Part shown: piece by piece, positions 20,575 through 35,149 of the stretch | Layout: every line of letters begins with the position of its first letter | Numbering within the stretch: the first letter of the stretch is position 1 | Assembly (NCBI GenBank): GCA_947095535.1 | Contig: OX352773.1 | Coordinates: 211,068,093 to 211,132,092, forward strand | DNA length: 64,000 nucleotides | Direction: 5' to 3' | Origin: Poecilobothrus nobilitatus | Taxonomy: Eukaryota; Arthropoda; Insecta; Diptera; Dolichopodidae | Made by a program: the position numbers and the translations under genes | The notes under the pieces: model-generated | Told to the model about the DNA's origin: nothing | Database searches by the model: none | What the model saw: only the letters and a program-made list of their open reading frames with translations

Positions 20575-23500
20575 TTATCATTTAAAATAAACTTTACTTT
20601 GAAATACTGTGTTTTATTTTAATAATTCTAAAACATAATTTTTCATTCACAATATTATTGTATATAGAATAGTAGAATATAAGAAATATTTTAAAAGCAT
20701 TATAAAAACAATCATAAACATTAAACGAACTATAGAAACCGAACAAAAAATAATCTATAATATATACCTATTACCTACCCACAGTACACTCTCACTGTAC
20801 TGCATATTTATTAATATCAATTTCCTGGATGCATCACACAGTTCAAATTATTTTAGAGAGCAGGCAACAAAACAATGACAAAATAAAGAAAAACAAATAA
20901 AAAAGAAAAAAAAAAAAACGGGAAGAAAAATATTTAATAACCATAGCAGTAGCAACAGAATAACAACTCCAGTAGTATGTTATTGTAACACAGTTAAACT
21001 TTCGTTGTAATGTCACAGTGTTAGATCTCATTCATTTGTTACATACGGGTTTGTATTTTTATGTGTTCAATCATTTATGTTTTTTTTTTTTTTGTTTTTT
21101 TATGCTTTTTTTAAGTCAAGTAACGCAGTCAAAATGTGTTAAAAGTGATTGAAAAAATGTTTAAATACGCTAAAAAAGACAAGAAAATATTGGTTGAAAT
21201 TTATTTTTAAAGCTTAATTTACGATCATGTTGCTGTTAAAGTAGCTATTATACTTGTAATTTTTTTTCATTTATCTTCCTAAGTAGATATTTAAAATAAA
21301 GAGGAAAATATTACAAAAAAAAAAAAATTAAACAAAAAAAAAAAAAATGGAAGTAAAAAAATTGGAAATATTTTTTTTATGTTCAAAATTAATAAAATAT
21401 GTTATTTGATTTAATAGAGGAAATGGCAATTGAGCTGGTTAAGTTTTTTAATACGATGATAATATTGTAGTTTAATGGAGATCAAAAAAAAATTTTTAGG
21501 ACTCCTTGATACGTTCAAATTGTATACTCAGTAAAACGTTTTCTGCTAAGATCAGACTAATAGTATGTATATATATTAAATCTAGGTCTATAAATCTATA
21601 CGTTTTTATATAGAGACTAAGCAATGTATGTTTTCTTCAAATTTTAGTATTTCTTCGAAATGGTAGGTATGTATATGTATATCATACCTACATGCTAAAT
21701 GGAAATAGGAATTATATGACTTTTAAATAAAAAATCTTCAAAAGATTTCAATCAACCCTAATTAGTACTGTTATAAACAGTTTATGTATTACATACGATA
21801 TATTATGTATTATATAATTTTTTTTTTAAAGGTTTTCTTAAATTTATGTAAATCTTATAAAATATGTTAATGTTGTTAGTAATATTTAACAAATTTAAGA
21901 AATGCTAAAAATAAAGGATTTATTTATTCTTTCCACATCAAATTTTAACATATTATACTCGTAGATCTAATCGTATTAACCGAAAATTAGTTGCAACCCA
22001 TTAAAATAATCAAACTTTTTACGTTTGCTTTATTTGGCCTTATCGTTTTTTTTTCGATTTGTTTTGCAACAGAGATAGGCTCTTACAAAAAGCCGAAATG
22101 TAGAGACCAATAAGTTTAATTATTAATAAAATCAATAAATTAAGAATAAAGTTAATTTTTTTTTTTTCTTTGTACATACATTTGACCATGACTGTACTTG
22201 ATTGTAAATTAACTTATATCTACATTCTTTGTAATATTGTAAGTATTTTTAAAATTTCTTTTGAGAAAATTTACGATGACAAAATGAAAAATTTATATAA
22301 ACTTTCATTAGAGTTAAAAGTTTAAAATTTTTAATTAAGTTTATTAACCTTGGTAATAGTTTTGCTTTTGGTTTTTTTTTTCTGTTGTACAAAAAAATTA
22401 TGGGTGAAAAAATAGAAACTGTAAAAAAATGTAAAAATTAAATTTAAATATCGTATATTATACATGAGTTAGTTTAGAGTTAGTTACAGATTTGTTCTCA
22501 ATCAATCAGGATTGCGATTGAAAGTATTTATAGATAGCATCTCATTGTAAACTTAAGTTATCTGTATATATGTACCATATAAAAAAAAAAAAAAACTTAT
22601 TAGTTTACAATTGCTATATACAATTTGAATTGAATATAAAATTTAACTAACTATAATAAAATTTAATGGAAATCGAGTACAGAGTGTGAATTCTTTTAAC
22701 ACACAAACAATTTTTTCCATATAACAAAATATATATTTGCAATTACTAATTGTGAAGTTGATTTTTGTTTACTAAAATATTGAGTTAAGGAAGAAGTTCA
22801 ATTTTACGATTTTAATTTTGTTAATTAATTAATTTTTTTTTAGGTCAATAATTTCATAGAACTAATAAAATCAGTAACCTAGTTTCTAATAAAATCAGTA
22901 ACCGTTATTCATTACCAACGAACAAAAAGCAATCCTTTTCTATTTTTTATTTCCAAAATAATCAACAAAATCTTTACAATTTTAATTTACCTTATAATCT
23001 GTTCAATTAATTAAGTTGGTTTTTTTATTGTATTCGAATATAATTAAAACACTCTGTACAAAATAACAAAACAAAAAAAAAAAAATTTTTTTTTTTTGTA
23101 AACCTACATTTCACTTAAATATCAACAATTTAAATTTTTTCTTTCACATTAAAAGTATTAATTGGATGCAGTTTTGGTGATTAAATGAGAAAATTATTTT
23201 GCGACATGATTTAACGGATATTTTATTGCAGAAATTAATTAGAGTGACAGTTAAGATATTTATATTCTTGTCTCTTTGTTGGTTTTTTTTTTGTTTGTTT
23301 TTTTTTTTTTTTTCTTGTTTTTTTTTCTTGTTTTTTTTTTTGTTTTTAAAGCGGTAACAGAGAGTTAAAGCAATTAATCCAATAGTCATAAATTACAAAT
23401 TGTCGTGATATAATTGGTAGATAAATTAAAAAAATATAAAGTAAAGAAAGGTACTAGTATTGAAGGTGATATTTAAAAAAAAAAACTAAATCGTTTTTTG

Positions 23501-24300
23501 TTTTTCGTTTTTTTTTTTTTTTTGTGAATCTTAAGATAATATTGTATTTTAATTGGGAATTTATTGGCAAGTACCGTTATTTTTTCATTTATGGGGGTAG
23601 TATAAAATTTAAAAGGGATAATAAAAAATAATAATAGCAATTTGAAGTGATAAAATTTTGATATTTTAAGATGTGATGGGTGGCAAGTTGAATTTAGTGG
23701 GTATTTAAAATGACAATCAGAAATTTTTGTTCGTAAATCTAACAGAAGAATGAATTGTAAGAAATGACAATGATAATATAAAAATTTTAAAAATATCTTC
23801 TTTTTTAGAAGTTGAAAATTTGTTTTAAGATATGAACATAGTTTTATCTTATTAAAAATTTTTTTTAAAAATTTTAATTTGCCTTTGGTGGTTTTTTTAA
23901 TTTTGACTTTAGTAAAATATATTTTTGATTTTATATTTATAGATTCAGCCATTTTATCAATTAATGAAATCTTAAGATTTATTTTGCGCAAAATGAAGAA
24001 ATTTGATTTAATAATAATTTAGTATTTAAATATACCGTTTACATGTATAAAATTAAAATTTTGATTACTTCGTATCTTTGAAATGCTCTCAGTCGGAACT
24101 GTGAAATTTGAAGAGAAGGAAGATCTTTAAAAATAAGCTTGTAAGTTGTAATATGGTTACCTGATTAAATTTCTTTAAATTAAAACACAAAAATTAAAGC
24201 TTTAACATTACATTTTTACATATGTGAACAGTTTTTCTTCATTTTATATAAGGTTAGCTTAACATTAACGAAAGCATCACTTAAATTATTAATTACACAT
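20575..24300. other. non-coding, low complexity
   Basis: Homopolymer-dense; the extreme is 23281-23345, T-runs broken by single G or C bases. Minus-strand frames at 23144-23389 and 23473-23991 are Lys-, Phe- and Ile-rich readings of this composition, without domains. No exon recognised. Confidence 0.5.
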
Positions 24301-24304
24301 TTTT

Positions 24305-24700
24305 TTTTATGCGCTGGCCAAACTCTAGAAAGGGATTCCTTTGTACATTGCCGGCGTAGATTTAACTAAATGGGGGAGGGAGTGAGGGAGGAAAATACGA
24401 CAAAAGAGAGGAACATTATATGGATAGATAATTTGGATAATAACTTGAAAAGGTCCGTTTTGAATAAATGCAAATTGGAAAACGAAGTATTTTTAACAGA
24501 GAGCAACATATTTGATGCGAGGATGTTTCAGATTTTAGTAGTTCTCATAACAAATGATTTTTTATAATCAGTTTTAAAGCACCTTTAGGAATTTCCACAG
24601 TGCAGTATTTGCTGCCTCTCATGCGTTACGTTAGAATTGTTTGAGAGGAGGCATTAATGATTTTAATTTATTTGAGCAAGTGTTGTTATCGGCGAGATAT
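24305..24700 (-). mobile_element. RTE-like LINE family A, 3' fragment 1
   Basis: The minus strand carries, with stops and frameshifts, the C-terminal ORF2 text ...LMPPLKQF..., CTVEIP, DYKKSFVMRTTKI, NLHLFK, and ends with CTTTCTAGAGTTTGGCCA (24326-24309), the 3' end shared with fragments at 32.5, 38.8, 40.6 and 48.5 kb. Coding remains are broken; a dead 5'-truncated copy. Confidence 0.7.
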
Positions 24701-24704
24701 TTAT

Positions 24705-27700
24705 AAATTTATAAAAAAAACGTAATATTCTTAACATTTTATAAATGTCCTTGGAAATTTTTAGTTTTACATAGTCCTGATTTTTTCTTTTATTGTCAAT
24801 TTCGAAGCACGTCTATATTATTTAATATAAAAATATCCCTAATTATAATGATCATTAGCTATTATGTGAATATGAGAAAATTATTCGATATGATTATAGA
24901 TGATGCACAACATCATCACCCAACTAAATGTAATAGTCCTAATAACAAATAATTTTAAAAACATTAAATTACTAAGTTAATTACGTATTATATAATTTCT
25001 TGTAAAGTCTAATGACGAATGTTTTTTAAATGACAACAAATGATTTTTACGTCTATTATAGTGAGGGGTAATGTTCCTAAGGATTTTAATTTACTATTTC
25101 TTTTATATTTCTTTGGAATATATTAAGCTAATAATTTGCAAGTCTAGTTTCACTTTTTATGCACCGTTATTTTTTGTAACTTAAACTTTCAAACAATAAC
25201 AACCTATTTTAATCCCTCGCCATAAAAAAGATGTCTAATTATTTTTTATACACTCAATTATTCTTGATTAAAAAAAATCCCTAAAAAAATTATATAAATT
25301 CATCTTAGCACCTAATCAAATTTTTCAAAAGTTTTAAAAAAAAATAAAAAAACAAAAAATTTCTCTTGGGACTTCCTATTTCTCACAGATCCTAAAACTA
25401 CAAAACTGTCAAAAAAAAAAAGAAAAAAGAATTACATAATTCACTTTTAAAATGTAGAAAATAAGACAAACCATCGCTCACGTTTCATTCGATAATACTT
25501 TAGTCTGTTTGTTTTTCTTTTTTTTTTTTTTTTTGATGTGTGAGATGAGATGATGTATTTGGCTCTCATAGGATTACAAATTAATCCAATCCTTTTTCCA
25601 TTAGCATTATAACTATTAAAATTAAGATATCACATATGTATAATACTTAAATTCTCATCACATTTCTTTCACGTCTTTCATTCATTTAAAAATTAAAAAA
25701 AAATAAACAAAATCTCTACAAAAAAGAAAATAATAATGCAACATAATTTCTAGGCAATTCATACATCACCCAACAAAATATACTTAAAAAAAAAGAAAAA
25801 ATAGAGGCATTTCAAATCGCATCATCAAATAAACTGATTTGTTTTCTGTCATTTTAAAAGTAAACTATACATCTTTTCAACAGATATTCTCTATCACGTT
25901 AATTTATTTTTTTTTTTTTTGTCTCTTTCTGTTCCATTAAATTTTTAATATTGTATTGTTGATTTTGTATTTTTTTTTTGCTATTATTATTTTTATGTTT
26001 TTATGTTTTCATCATGTTCATCTAAGATTTATGGACATTGACAAATCACAGGCGATCTAAAAGCGTTAAAAAAAAATAAATTGTGTTAAATCAGTTTGTC
26101 ACGCGTTACCAATTACCCACAGAACTCAATTTTCACTGTAATTTTTCTTATTATTATTGTTGTTGCGTTTTTTTTTTTGTTTTGTTTTATAAATGAAATG
26201 AAACAAAATATAATTTTTATTTTTTTTTATTTTGTTTTTCGTTTTTGTTTAGTTGTTCTTTTTTTTTCAACCTACGAATTCTTCATCCCAAAACTCGAAA
26301 CTTCATTACATTACATATTTTTCTTGTTTTAGTTATTTCTTTTTTAATTTTCGCTGAATGCGCCATACTCATACATTATAAGGAAAACAACCAACGCATT
26401 ATAAGGCGCTATATTTATACATATATGTATGTATGTACATACAATATACGATTCGATATATTAAGAGCATATGTGATCGGATCACACTTCCATAAAAAGG
26501 GAAAAAACAAAAAATAAATAAACAGCAACTCTTATGAATCAAACGTACATAATGTTAAAACAAAACAAAAAAAAATATATATAAAATAAACAGAAAGAAA
26601 AGTGTAAGTGTTTAATAATACAAAATTTACAGCAATACAGCTACAACATTAAACATAAAATAATAAAATATAAAACAATAAGATGTCAACACCATTTCGG
26701 AATTTCAGATGAACATCATCAATCAAAATGAGTTTTAAATTAAACGAAAGCAAAAGAAAAACTTGATATAATGCAATGCTACATATGTATATGCAATGCA
26801 ATATAGTTAATGAAAATAATATTAACAACAAAAGATGCGCTACTTTTGTTGTTATTATTTTACTACTTACCTGTTGTTAAATAATATCATAGCAACATTT
26901 ACTTGATTGCTAATAGAGTTGTTATTTGTTAATACATATCAATATTATCATGGATCATGAGTGATTTTAATCGTACATTTAATTTGAACGTTTTTTTTTT
27001 TTTTTTTTTTTTATAATTGAACATATATTAAATTTTATTTGTTGTTGTTATTTTTGATCATTGATCCACTGATTACCGATCACTATGATCATAGTGTCCA
27101 TATTTATTTATTAAGGTGTATAATATTACGCTACTGTAAAATTCTATGACTGACTGAATATTGAATTGAAGCGGCATCATCATGAACATTTTTAAAATCA
27201 AAAGAAATAGTTGGAAAAAAAAAAACAACCAGAAAATGTGTTGAATGCAACAATATATATGTATACTATATGTAGATATATAAAAAAAAAAACAAAAAAA
27301 AAGTAGAGATTATGACGCGTTCATATTGCGAGAAAAAATGAATTAAACACGCACTTCATGAAAAATAAAAGATACCATTAATGCTAGTCATATTAAATAT
27401 ATATGAAATTATTCTGGTGTTGATTTTGTTATTGTAAATTACATCATGTTGAATTTTAAGGTATATGAATATGTGCTAATAAAACACAACATGGAATGAA
27501 GAAATGTTTTTTTTTTTAAAGTTTATGAATTCGATTGGATTTTATCAAGTGCATCTTGATATTTTATTTATTTCAAGAGAATATTATATATTTATACAAA
27601 AAAACGTCAATATTAAATTAAAAAAATAAATTTATGATTTATGACTATTAATGAGTAAATATTGTTGGGCTTCTGTTTAAATACAACATAATATAATAAT

Positions 27701-27765
27701 GTAGAATTAAGAATTCATTCTGTAGAGAAGTTGAAAAGTTAATATGTATGTATTTCAATATGTGA
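24705..27765. other. non-coding, AT-rich
   Basis: Many A/T runs (25516-25533, 25909-25920, 26993-27013). No coding, structural or repeat feature recognised. Frames at 26096-26517 and 26649-26831 are composition-driven. Confidence 0.5.
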
Positions 27766-27768
27766 TTT

Positions 27769-27957
27769 TTTTTTTAAATGCATTTCTCTGCCACATAAAT
27801 GTGGACAGGAAATTACACAGCCTTTCCTATTTAGGCATGACTGTAAATGTCGTAAGGGGGAATAACTCTTACGACATGTGTGGGATTTGAACTCAGACTC
27901 CTTCGGTGTTTGCAGCGTATTTTATACCCTCTTACTGACTAGGCCACCGAGGTCCCA
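27769..27957 (-). mobile_element. tRNA-derived SINE (family S1), copy 1
   Basis: The minus strand begins GGGACCTCGGTGGCCTAGTC (A box), has a B-box-like GAGTTCAAATCC flanked by CACAC/GTGTG arms, then the S1 body with CCTTACGACATTTACAG and a CACAT..TGTGGCAG tail followed by poly(A) (T-run at 27769-27777). ATATGT stands on both sides (about 27761 and 27957) as a probable target duplication. Confidence 0.85.
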
Positions 27958-28429
27958 TATGTCATTAAATATAAATATTTAAATTTAGATAACAGTTATT
28001 AACAGTAATTGGTTGCATACATATGTATGAGATGTACAAGATATCTATAGTGTGTACAAGCATGTACATATATGAGAAGAATGCCAGCGCAATATCAGAA
28101 ATTAATCAAATTAGTTTGTCGTAATTAGGTACTGATAAAGATGCTTTGTTAATTTGCCACTTCGATAAGAACAGCTTAAAGCACTGTAGCACTGTAGTAA
28201 ATAGGTACATAAAAATTAATGGTATAAAGCCTATAGGAAAATCAAAGTCAGACAAAATTGAAATTGAGTCAGACAATACTTGAAATTAAATTAAGAGAAT
28301 TAATTAGAATTTATTTAATTTGCTTTGAAAATGGCTTAAATTTCGGGATGGTGTCATAATTCCAATACAAAAAATTCGAAAAAAAAAAAAAAAAAATAAG
28401 GTTGTAATGTTGGTACAAAATCAGCGTAT

Positions 28430-28560
28430 TCTCCTTTTCGAGAATATGTGTATGCGAGATTTTGAATTATAGGAGCAATTTTAAAAGTGGTTACAAAGTC
28501 AGGGTTTCAATAATTTGTTAAGCAGAGCAAAATTTTTAATTATAGAATTTTTTTTAAGTA
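28430..28560 (+). repeat. DR1 family, short copy
   Basis: CAAAATCAGCGTATTCTCC, ATGCGAGATTTTGAATTA and CAGGGTTTCAATAATTTGTT match the DR1 blocks at 44500-44900 in the same orientation. Confidence 0.55.
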
Positions 28561-28564
28561 GAAT

Positions 28565-30705
28565 TTTTTTGTGGAATTTTTCTTTTTGAAATTTTTTTTG
28601 GCCAATTAATTTTTTTTAAATTATGTAAATTAGAGAAGGAGTTTTGCTTTTGCAATTTTGTATTTTACTGTTAGATTTCTTGTAGAAGTAAAAAATTGAA
28701 AGACATAAATTTTTATAATTAGGTACATTAAGTGAACAACTAAAGCACCAGAAAATATTTTTTTATTTCCATATCTACAATAATTGTTCGTTCATTCAAC
28801 TCTAAGATCAAAAAGGACAAACCAAACCAAAGATAGTCTTTGTGAATATTTTAATATAATTTTTTTTCTTGAAATCTCTGGTTTAAACGAGGTAAGCCAA
28901 TCACAACTTTAATTGTATTCGTACTTTTATTCATTTGAAAAAAAAAATTATACCTAATATTGAAAAATTGTTTTAAAGATAATGCATTTTGCATTTGCAT
29001 TTTGTTGAAATCCTTTTCGGGAAAATGTAACACTTATAAAAAATTAAGGCCAAAACCAAATTTTTCAAAGAAAGATCTAATAATTTAGAACGTGCAAGGT
29101 CTCAATAATTTGCAAAAAATTTTCAAGCTAGAAAGGTACTGAAAATGTAGGAAAAGAAAAGATAAATAATTTGTACTTAAAAAAATATTATGCCAATACC
29201 GTTATTTTTTGATAAAGGGACTTGAAGTGATATTTTGTTAATAATATATGACACTAAGCGGTTATTACTTTGGTTTGAAGAATACTAGGGTGCTGTCTGT
29301 TAAATTCTAGAAAGTTGATTTAATTAATTTTAATATACTATACAATGTTTAATTTTATGTCCATTATTTGGTTCCAATTTTATTAAATTAAAACTAAACT
29401 ATAGATGAAAATCAGTTAAAGCTCCATGTTTTATGAAAAAGTAAAAAAAATAAAAATAAAACCCTCCGTCCTTCTTTATTTTTTCCTTTGTCTCATCATT
29501 CCCGATTACCAATTTCAAAGAAGATTATTAAAAACCGGACTCATTGTATACATATGTATATATATATTATGAATTATGATGATTCATGATATTTTTGCAA
29601 AATGACGACAAACTGAATACTGCGATTATTAATATATTTAAAACAATCTGATATTACAAACACTGACTTAATTTTCTCGCAAATAAACAAAAAGGAAAAA
29701 AGAAATTTATTAATTTTGCTCAGAACATTACATTAGTTAAACATTACAATTAAAAAAAAAAAAAAAAAACATAACTACAGATATATAAAATCACATAAAA
29801 AAAATTATCCATGTGGTAAACTTCCATAAATCTTCATCACCTTTTTGATTCGGTCTGAAAGCAAAATTCTAGCAAAACAAAAAAAAAAAAAACAATTTAA
29901 ATCTAAAAACAAAAATCAATATTGCATTTTGTTTTTTTTACCTTATAATACAAAAAAACAGTAATCTTTTAATAGTTTTTTTTTTTATTTTTTTTTATTT
30001 TCTATTTTTCATTTTCTATGATGGCGATAAAATCAAAATGAAAATTTATGACTTCTGGCATTACACTTTTCAAGTGGTTACTTTTAATATTACAAATTTA
30101 TATACCAACATACATACATATATACATATACTTTTAATATTATTGTATCGATTTTTATTTTGATAAAAAAATATATTGAATTTTTAATAATTTTTCCCCA
30201 TAAAACTAGAACAAATAAACGATTATTATTAGAACCGAAAATTGTAAGGTTTTAACAAAATAAACAGAATAAAAAAAAATATATATATATAATTTTAAAA
30301 CTATATATACGCTCTAAGCTAAACTTTAAGCAATTTTTGAAATTTAAGATCGAAAAACAGAATCAAACACTACTCATTTTACGTAAAAAAAAAAAAAAAA
30401 AAAAAAACTTACACCATAGTTAGAGAAGAAGAAAAAACAAAACTGTATATTTTTTGCTAATGTAAAAATCAACGAACCAATCAAAATTTAAAGAACAACC
30501 ATTAAAATTATTACAAAATACTATAAAATATGTTCATCAGGATAAAATTACAAACATTAGAATTACCTTACAGAAAAAAACAGAGTCGATTTCAGTTAAC
30601 AATATATTTAATTGTATTGATTCAACAAGTCTCAAATTTCGACTTATTGCTAAGATTACAAAAGTAAATCTGAAGAATCTTAAAATAATGGGCTTAAAAT
30701 AAATT
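28565..30705. other. non-coding, AT-rich
   Basis: A-runs at 29752-29769 and 30386-30407. No recognised feature. The minus frame at 28851-29033 has no family resemblance. Confidence 0.5.
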
Positions 30706-30707
30706 TG

Positions 30708-30892
30708 ATACCCTCGTTGGCCTATATAGTGTGTAAGAGCGTAATGAGTTGTAAACATCTAAGGGAGTGTGGGTTCGAATCTCACACACGTCATAAGAAT
30801 AATTCTCTCTTACGGCATTTATATCCACCCCTACAAAGGAATGGATATGTAATTTCCTTGTCACTTTTATGTGGCAGGGGAATATACTAAAA
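30708..30892 (+). mobile_element. SINE S1, copy 2
   Basis: CCCTCGTTGGCCTATATAGT (A-box region) and GTGTGGGTTCGAATCTCACA (B box within a perfect arm), followed by the S1 body (TTACGGCATTTATATCCACC) and TGTGGCAGGGGAATATACTA tail. Translations such as CEIRTHTP on the other strand come from the B-box arm and are not genes. Confidence 0.85.
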
Positions 30893-31009
30893 AAGAAAGA
30901 AGAAAATAATTGGTTCAAACATTTTTGATGACTTTAAATGTTGCCGCAGCCAAATTTAAGCCAGTAATTTAAATACTAAATGGTTTTTGATTCTCAAAAT
31001 ATAAAAATA

Positions 31010-32065
31010 TTTTTTTTTTTATTTATTTATTAAGCCTTAAAAAAAAAAGGAAAAAAATTTTGTGTACAAAAAAGCCAATATTTACAAATTTAGAAAATCA
31101 TACTATAATAGGAGTATTTTCAACTTTGACTTAACATTAAGAGAAAAGAATTAATATTTATTATTAAAAAATTTAGTTGGTGTAGGAAAAATGGCTAAAA
31201 AACCTACTGACACATTTTTTAACGACTAATAACTAGATACTTAAAACTAACCTATAGACTAATTATTAAATTTGGAATTTACATATAGTTAACTTAATTT
31301 ATACTGAAAATATTATTTATTAGAGGATTTGAATTGTTAAAGCAGTTCTCTTGAAAAATTTGAAAAAGTCTATCAATTTTGTCTTGAATTGTAGGCACTT
31401 GAGCGATTTCATGTAACCTTGCGGTTGAAAAGCATCTGTTTTTCTTTAGAATTAATTTTAGCACGGAGTTCAAGCAAGAAGTAAATGCGATTTTGCAGAA
31501 TCCATCCATACGGCGAAAGCGTAGAAAAGAATGCTGCTAAATATCACTTTATATATTAATAATTTATTGTCTATGCTCAGATACGATTTTCTGTTTAAAA
31601 TTGGATAAAGCGCTTTGATACAGAGGTCCATCTTATTTATGACCTTAAGGATGTGACATTTGAAGAGTAATTTCCTATCTAAATTAATGCCTAGATATTT
31701 GATGGATTCATTCTCCCAGTTGGTTTCATTATTATCTGTATTAAATTTCTGTTTGGCAAGTGACTTGGTTTTCTTTTTCTGGTAAAGAAGATCGTTTTTG
31801 TTTTCTCACCGTTAATTTTAATTTTCCACTTATAGTAATAGTCTCTGATTCTGGAGAAACCATTCTCTAAATACCTAATAATATCGGCAGGGTTTGGTGA
31901 GGATGCTAATACCGCGCTGTCGTCTGCATACAAAGCAATTTCACAATTCGGGGATTTTGGGATGTCTGAAATGTAAATGTTTTAGAGGACTGGTGATAGC
32001 GCGGAGCCTTGGGGTACTCCTGCGCTAATTCTTTTGTTCTCCGATTGGATTTAACCGATTTTAAC
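31010..32065 (-). mobile_element. Jockey-like LINE, 5'-truncated, broken
   Basis: On the minus strand, from 32065 leftwards: AGVPQGSALSPVL (reverse transcriptase motif) followed by a stop, then YADD at 31930-31919 within IALYADDSAVLASS, then a frameshift. The ORF2 C-terminus lies at 31509-31294 (HEIAQVPTIQDKIDRLF...NPLI). A 3' UTR follows, ending in poly(A) seen as a T-run at 31009-31020. Endonuclease and early RT regions are missing. Jockey assignment is by recalled resemblance. Confidence 0.75.
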
Positions 32066-32224
32066 CGCAAAAAAAAAAAAAAAATAAAAAAAAAAATAAA
32101 ATAAAAATATTTAAAACTTAAAAAGATTTTTGTTTATAAACAGAGAAAATAAAGCTGTTTGTACATTATTAGCCCTTAACAACTATATTAACATCAAATA
32201 TTGGCTTATTATCTGTTTTCTTCT

Positions 32225-32582
32225 ATTTAACTAAAATCAAATATGTCTTCCCTTGTTCAATACCAATGCATCACTAGGGAGGTTTGAAGCGCTCATTTCT
32301 ACACAATGGTAATTTCTAGGTGGTTTTAAACTGCTTATGACAACTCATTTATTGTGACAACTGCTAAAATGTGGAACATGCTTCCAACCAATTTGTTCCT
32401 GATGTTTTAAAAAAATGCAACTTTTCAAAAAGAACCTGCATACGTGTACAGGTCCTCTACCAATTTACCTTCCATTTCTCCATTGTTATTCTATTCCCCT
32501 CCAATTCCTCTCCAAATTATCTAAACCAACAATAACTTTGTATAAAGAAGTCATTTTCTAGAGTTTGGGTAGCATGTAAAAA
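32225..32582 (+). mobile_element. RTE-like LINE family A, fragment 2
   Basis: With frameshifts, the plus strand gives CITREV, HFYTM, AYDNSFIV, TAKMWNMLPTNLF and MQLFKKNLHT, the conserved C-terminal block of this LINE type, then a CT-rich 3' region and the shared end CTTTGTATAAAGAAGTCATT ... TAGAGTTTGGGTA. It lies directly beyond the 5' end of the Jockey-like copy, separated by an A-rich run. Confidence 0.7.
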
Positions 32583-32599
32583 AAAAAACAAAAAAAAAA

Positions 32600-34554
32600 A
32601 TATCATCCTGAATCCATCCCAATTTTAAATGAATATTTTAATGAATACCAAATTAAAATGTCTTCGAGAAACAGAAGAATTATATAACTTTAGTGGTTGT
32701 TTTTCTTTACTTCTTCTCCTTAAAATTCCGGTTGCATTTTCGTAATAGTAAATATAATTTTTTTTTTTTTTTTATGGTATTTTATTGTATGTTTCGTAAG
32801 GTAATCATGAATCTTTTTTTAGTTGATGCTGATGATGAAATGAATATTGTAATCATAAGATTGGATTATACTCTATTGCTTGCTACTACTATATATTTAT
32901 TGTAAAACAAAAAAAATCAACTACCATGGTATTATGTTATATATATTATATTTATATTGTATTCTATATACATTATATACCATAGAAAATCTTTAGTATA
33001 TAAATAAAGCGGCGCGTAATGATCACTATGTAAACAATACCTAAAGAATTAGTTGTTATGTTTATTCTTTTTTGAATTATGGATGCTTTTGTTATTTTGG
33101 TTCCGATTTTCTGGGGCAATTCTTATTTTTTTTTTATTATTCTTCTGCCCTCTTATTATAATTTTTCTTTAATTTTATTTTTTCATGTTTTCTTTTGTTT
33201 AAATTTAAATAATCAAAATAGGAAAAAAAAAAAAAAAGAAATATATATACAAATAAAACCCGCCAGGTATTTTTTGATGATCAACTTGATGCAATTGGTT
33301 TATAATATTTTTTGCTTTTTATTGTTTACAAAAAAAAAAAAAAAAACCAAAATTATCAGACTTACTGAAATAATAAATTTTCAAAAATGAATGAAATTAT
33401 AGAAAATCTAGAACTTATTCTATTGACGACGAGATGACGATTTAACAAACCAAAAAAAAAACAAAAAAAAAACCAAAGCAAGTTGAAGAAAAAAAACAGG
33501 TGAATTTCTTTTGTGGTGGATAATAATGTGATGTTAAAAATATGTTTCTAAGAAGTAAAAATTAACACCACGTTATATAGAAATGCATTTTTTAAATTTT
33601 TTTTTTTTTAGTTTAGAATGATATATGATTATTCAGCCTATAGAGTACGGGAGTACTTTGTTAATAATATCTGTTAATTTAATTTTTTTAAAGTTTCACA
33701 AATATCGACCATAGTACGTCGGGACCCCTTTAGATGAAGCTATTTTGCAGAGTTAACATGTCTAGATGATGGCTAGACTCAAGATCGAACAATTTAGAAA
33801 AATTTTTAGTACGATATCACAGTTTTTTTTTGTCATAAACTGTAGTATACATTAATCAATAACGGTACTTGTTGATAATAACATCATTTCATTTAAAATA
33901 AAATTATTTTTTGTTTAATAATTCTATACTTCTATAAAGACTATAAGAAAGTATTATAACATCCCATCATAATCAATGGAATTAACTTATTTTTAAATTA
34001 ACTAAAGACCAAGTAATCGGTATTGACATCATTATGTCAAGTTTACCTTAGAAATGTCAATATTATCATATGCCTCTGTAATAAATTTCTGATTTCGAAG
34101 GTTGTAACATTTTCTTGATATTTTTGCAACCTGCATAAATTAGCAATTTACCTTCATAGTAAAGTTATCTTAAGATTCATCCAGATCATTCACTAGTTTG
34201 TAATTTCTATTCAAAGAATTGTTGTTCTATAAAATTGTAAGAATAAACAGTCAAAAAAATAATTTTAGAAGATTTTTATTTCAATTATTGCTTTCAAATA
34301 TGTAAAATAAGGTGAATATGAGTCTGTTTTAAACATTATTGAAATATATATCTATAGAGTAGAAAGATGATGGGTTCTTTTACATTTTGTGTTGGCGGTC
34401 CAAATTATATAGAAATATAAAATTATGATATTTTATATTATAATAGGGGTACACTTGTAAATACAATTTATATTGTTAAAAAATAAATATAATGATTTAC
34501 ATTTTACAAGACTTGTTATATTTAAATATTAAGATCAGTTCAAAGGATTGATGA

Positions 34555-34605
<51 letters not shown>

Positions 34606-35145
34606 TAGTTGATGATTATGATGTTTAAGAAAGAAAATATGAAAATTGTAATTTAATTTAAAAGTCTGTTATGCTCTAATTCATACTATTGAATTTTGAT
34701 GTAACAGTCCAAAAAGAGTTTTATGTAATACCTGTGAGTTTAAATCTATATATATATATTTTAAAATTCTTTAAAATATACTTTTGATTTTTTGCTATAG
34801 GTAGTGTTTCATAAAGAAATCAAATAAATTTGATCTGGTAGTCAAAAAGGTTACATGTTTTTGTTTTTTTTTTGTAATTTATAACCATTTAATTTTATTT
34901 ATGTAATACGATTTTAATTTTTTGGAAATTTAAAGGAAAAACAATGTTATTTATGTATTTGAAATAAATTTAATAGTTTTTATAAAGAGGTCTAGTAATA
35001 CAATGTTCTAATTAATAGTTAGTTTAGTTTTTTTTACCAATATTCTACAACAGTGTGATTGTCAATTGTATAGTTTATTTTAGAAATATAGAATCAATTC
35101 AATCTAGAATTAAATGAAAACCCCAGACAGTTTACAAAATTAAAG
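32600..35145. other. non-coding, AT-rich
   Basis: Apart from the AT microsatellite at 34559-34604, no signal recognised. A less AT-rich patch at 33640-33780 was read in all frames without result. Confidence 0.5.
34559..34604. repeat. (AT)n microsatellite
   Basis: About 23 uninterrupted AT units. Confidence 0.95.
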
Positions 35146-35149
35146 ATTG

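Noticed and set aside
23144..23991. Lys/Phe/Ile-rich minus-strand frames
   Set aside because: Composition-driven; no motif, and homopolymer ends.
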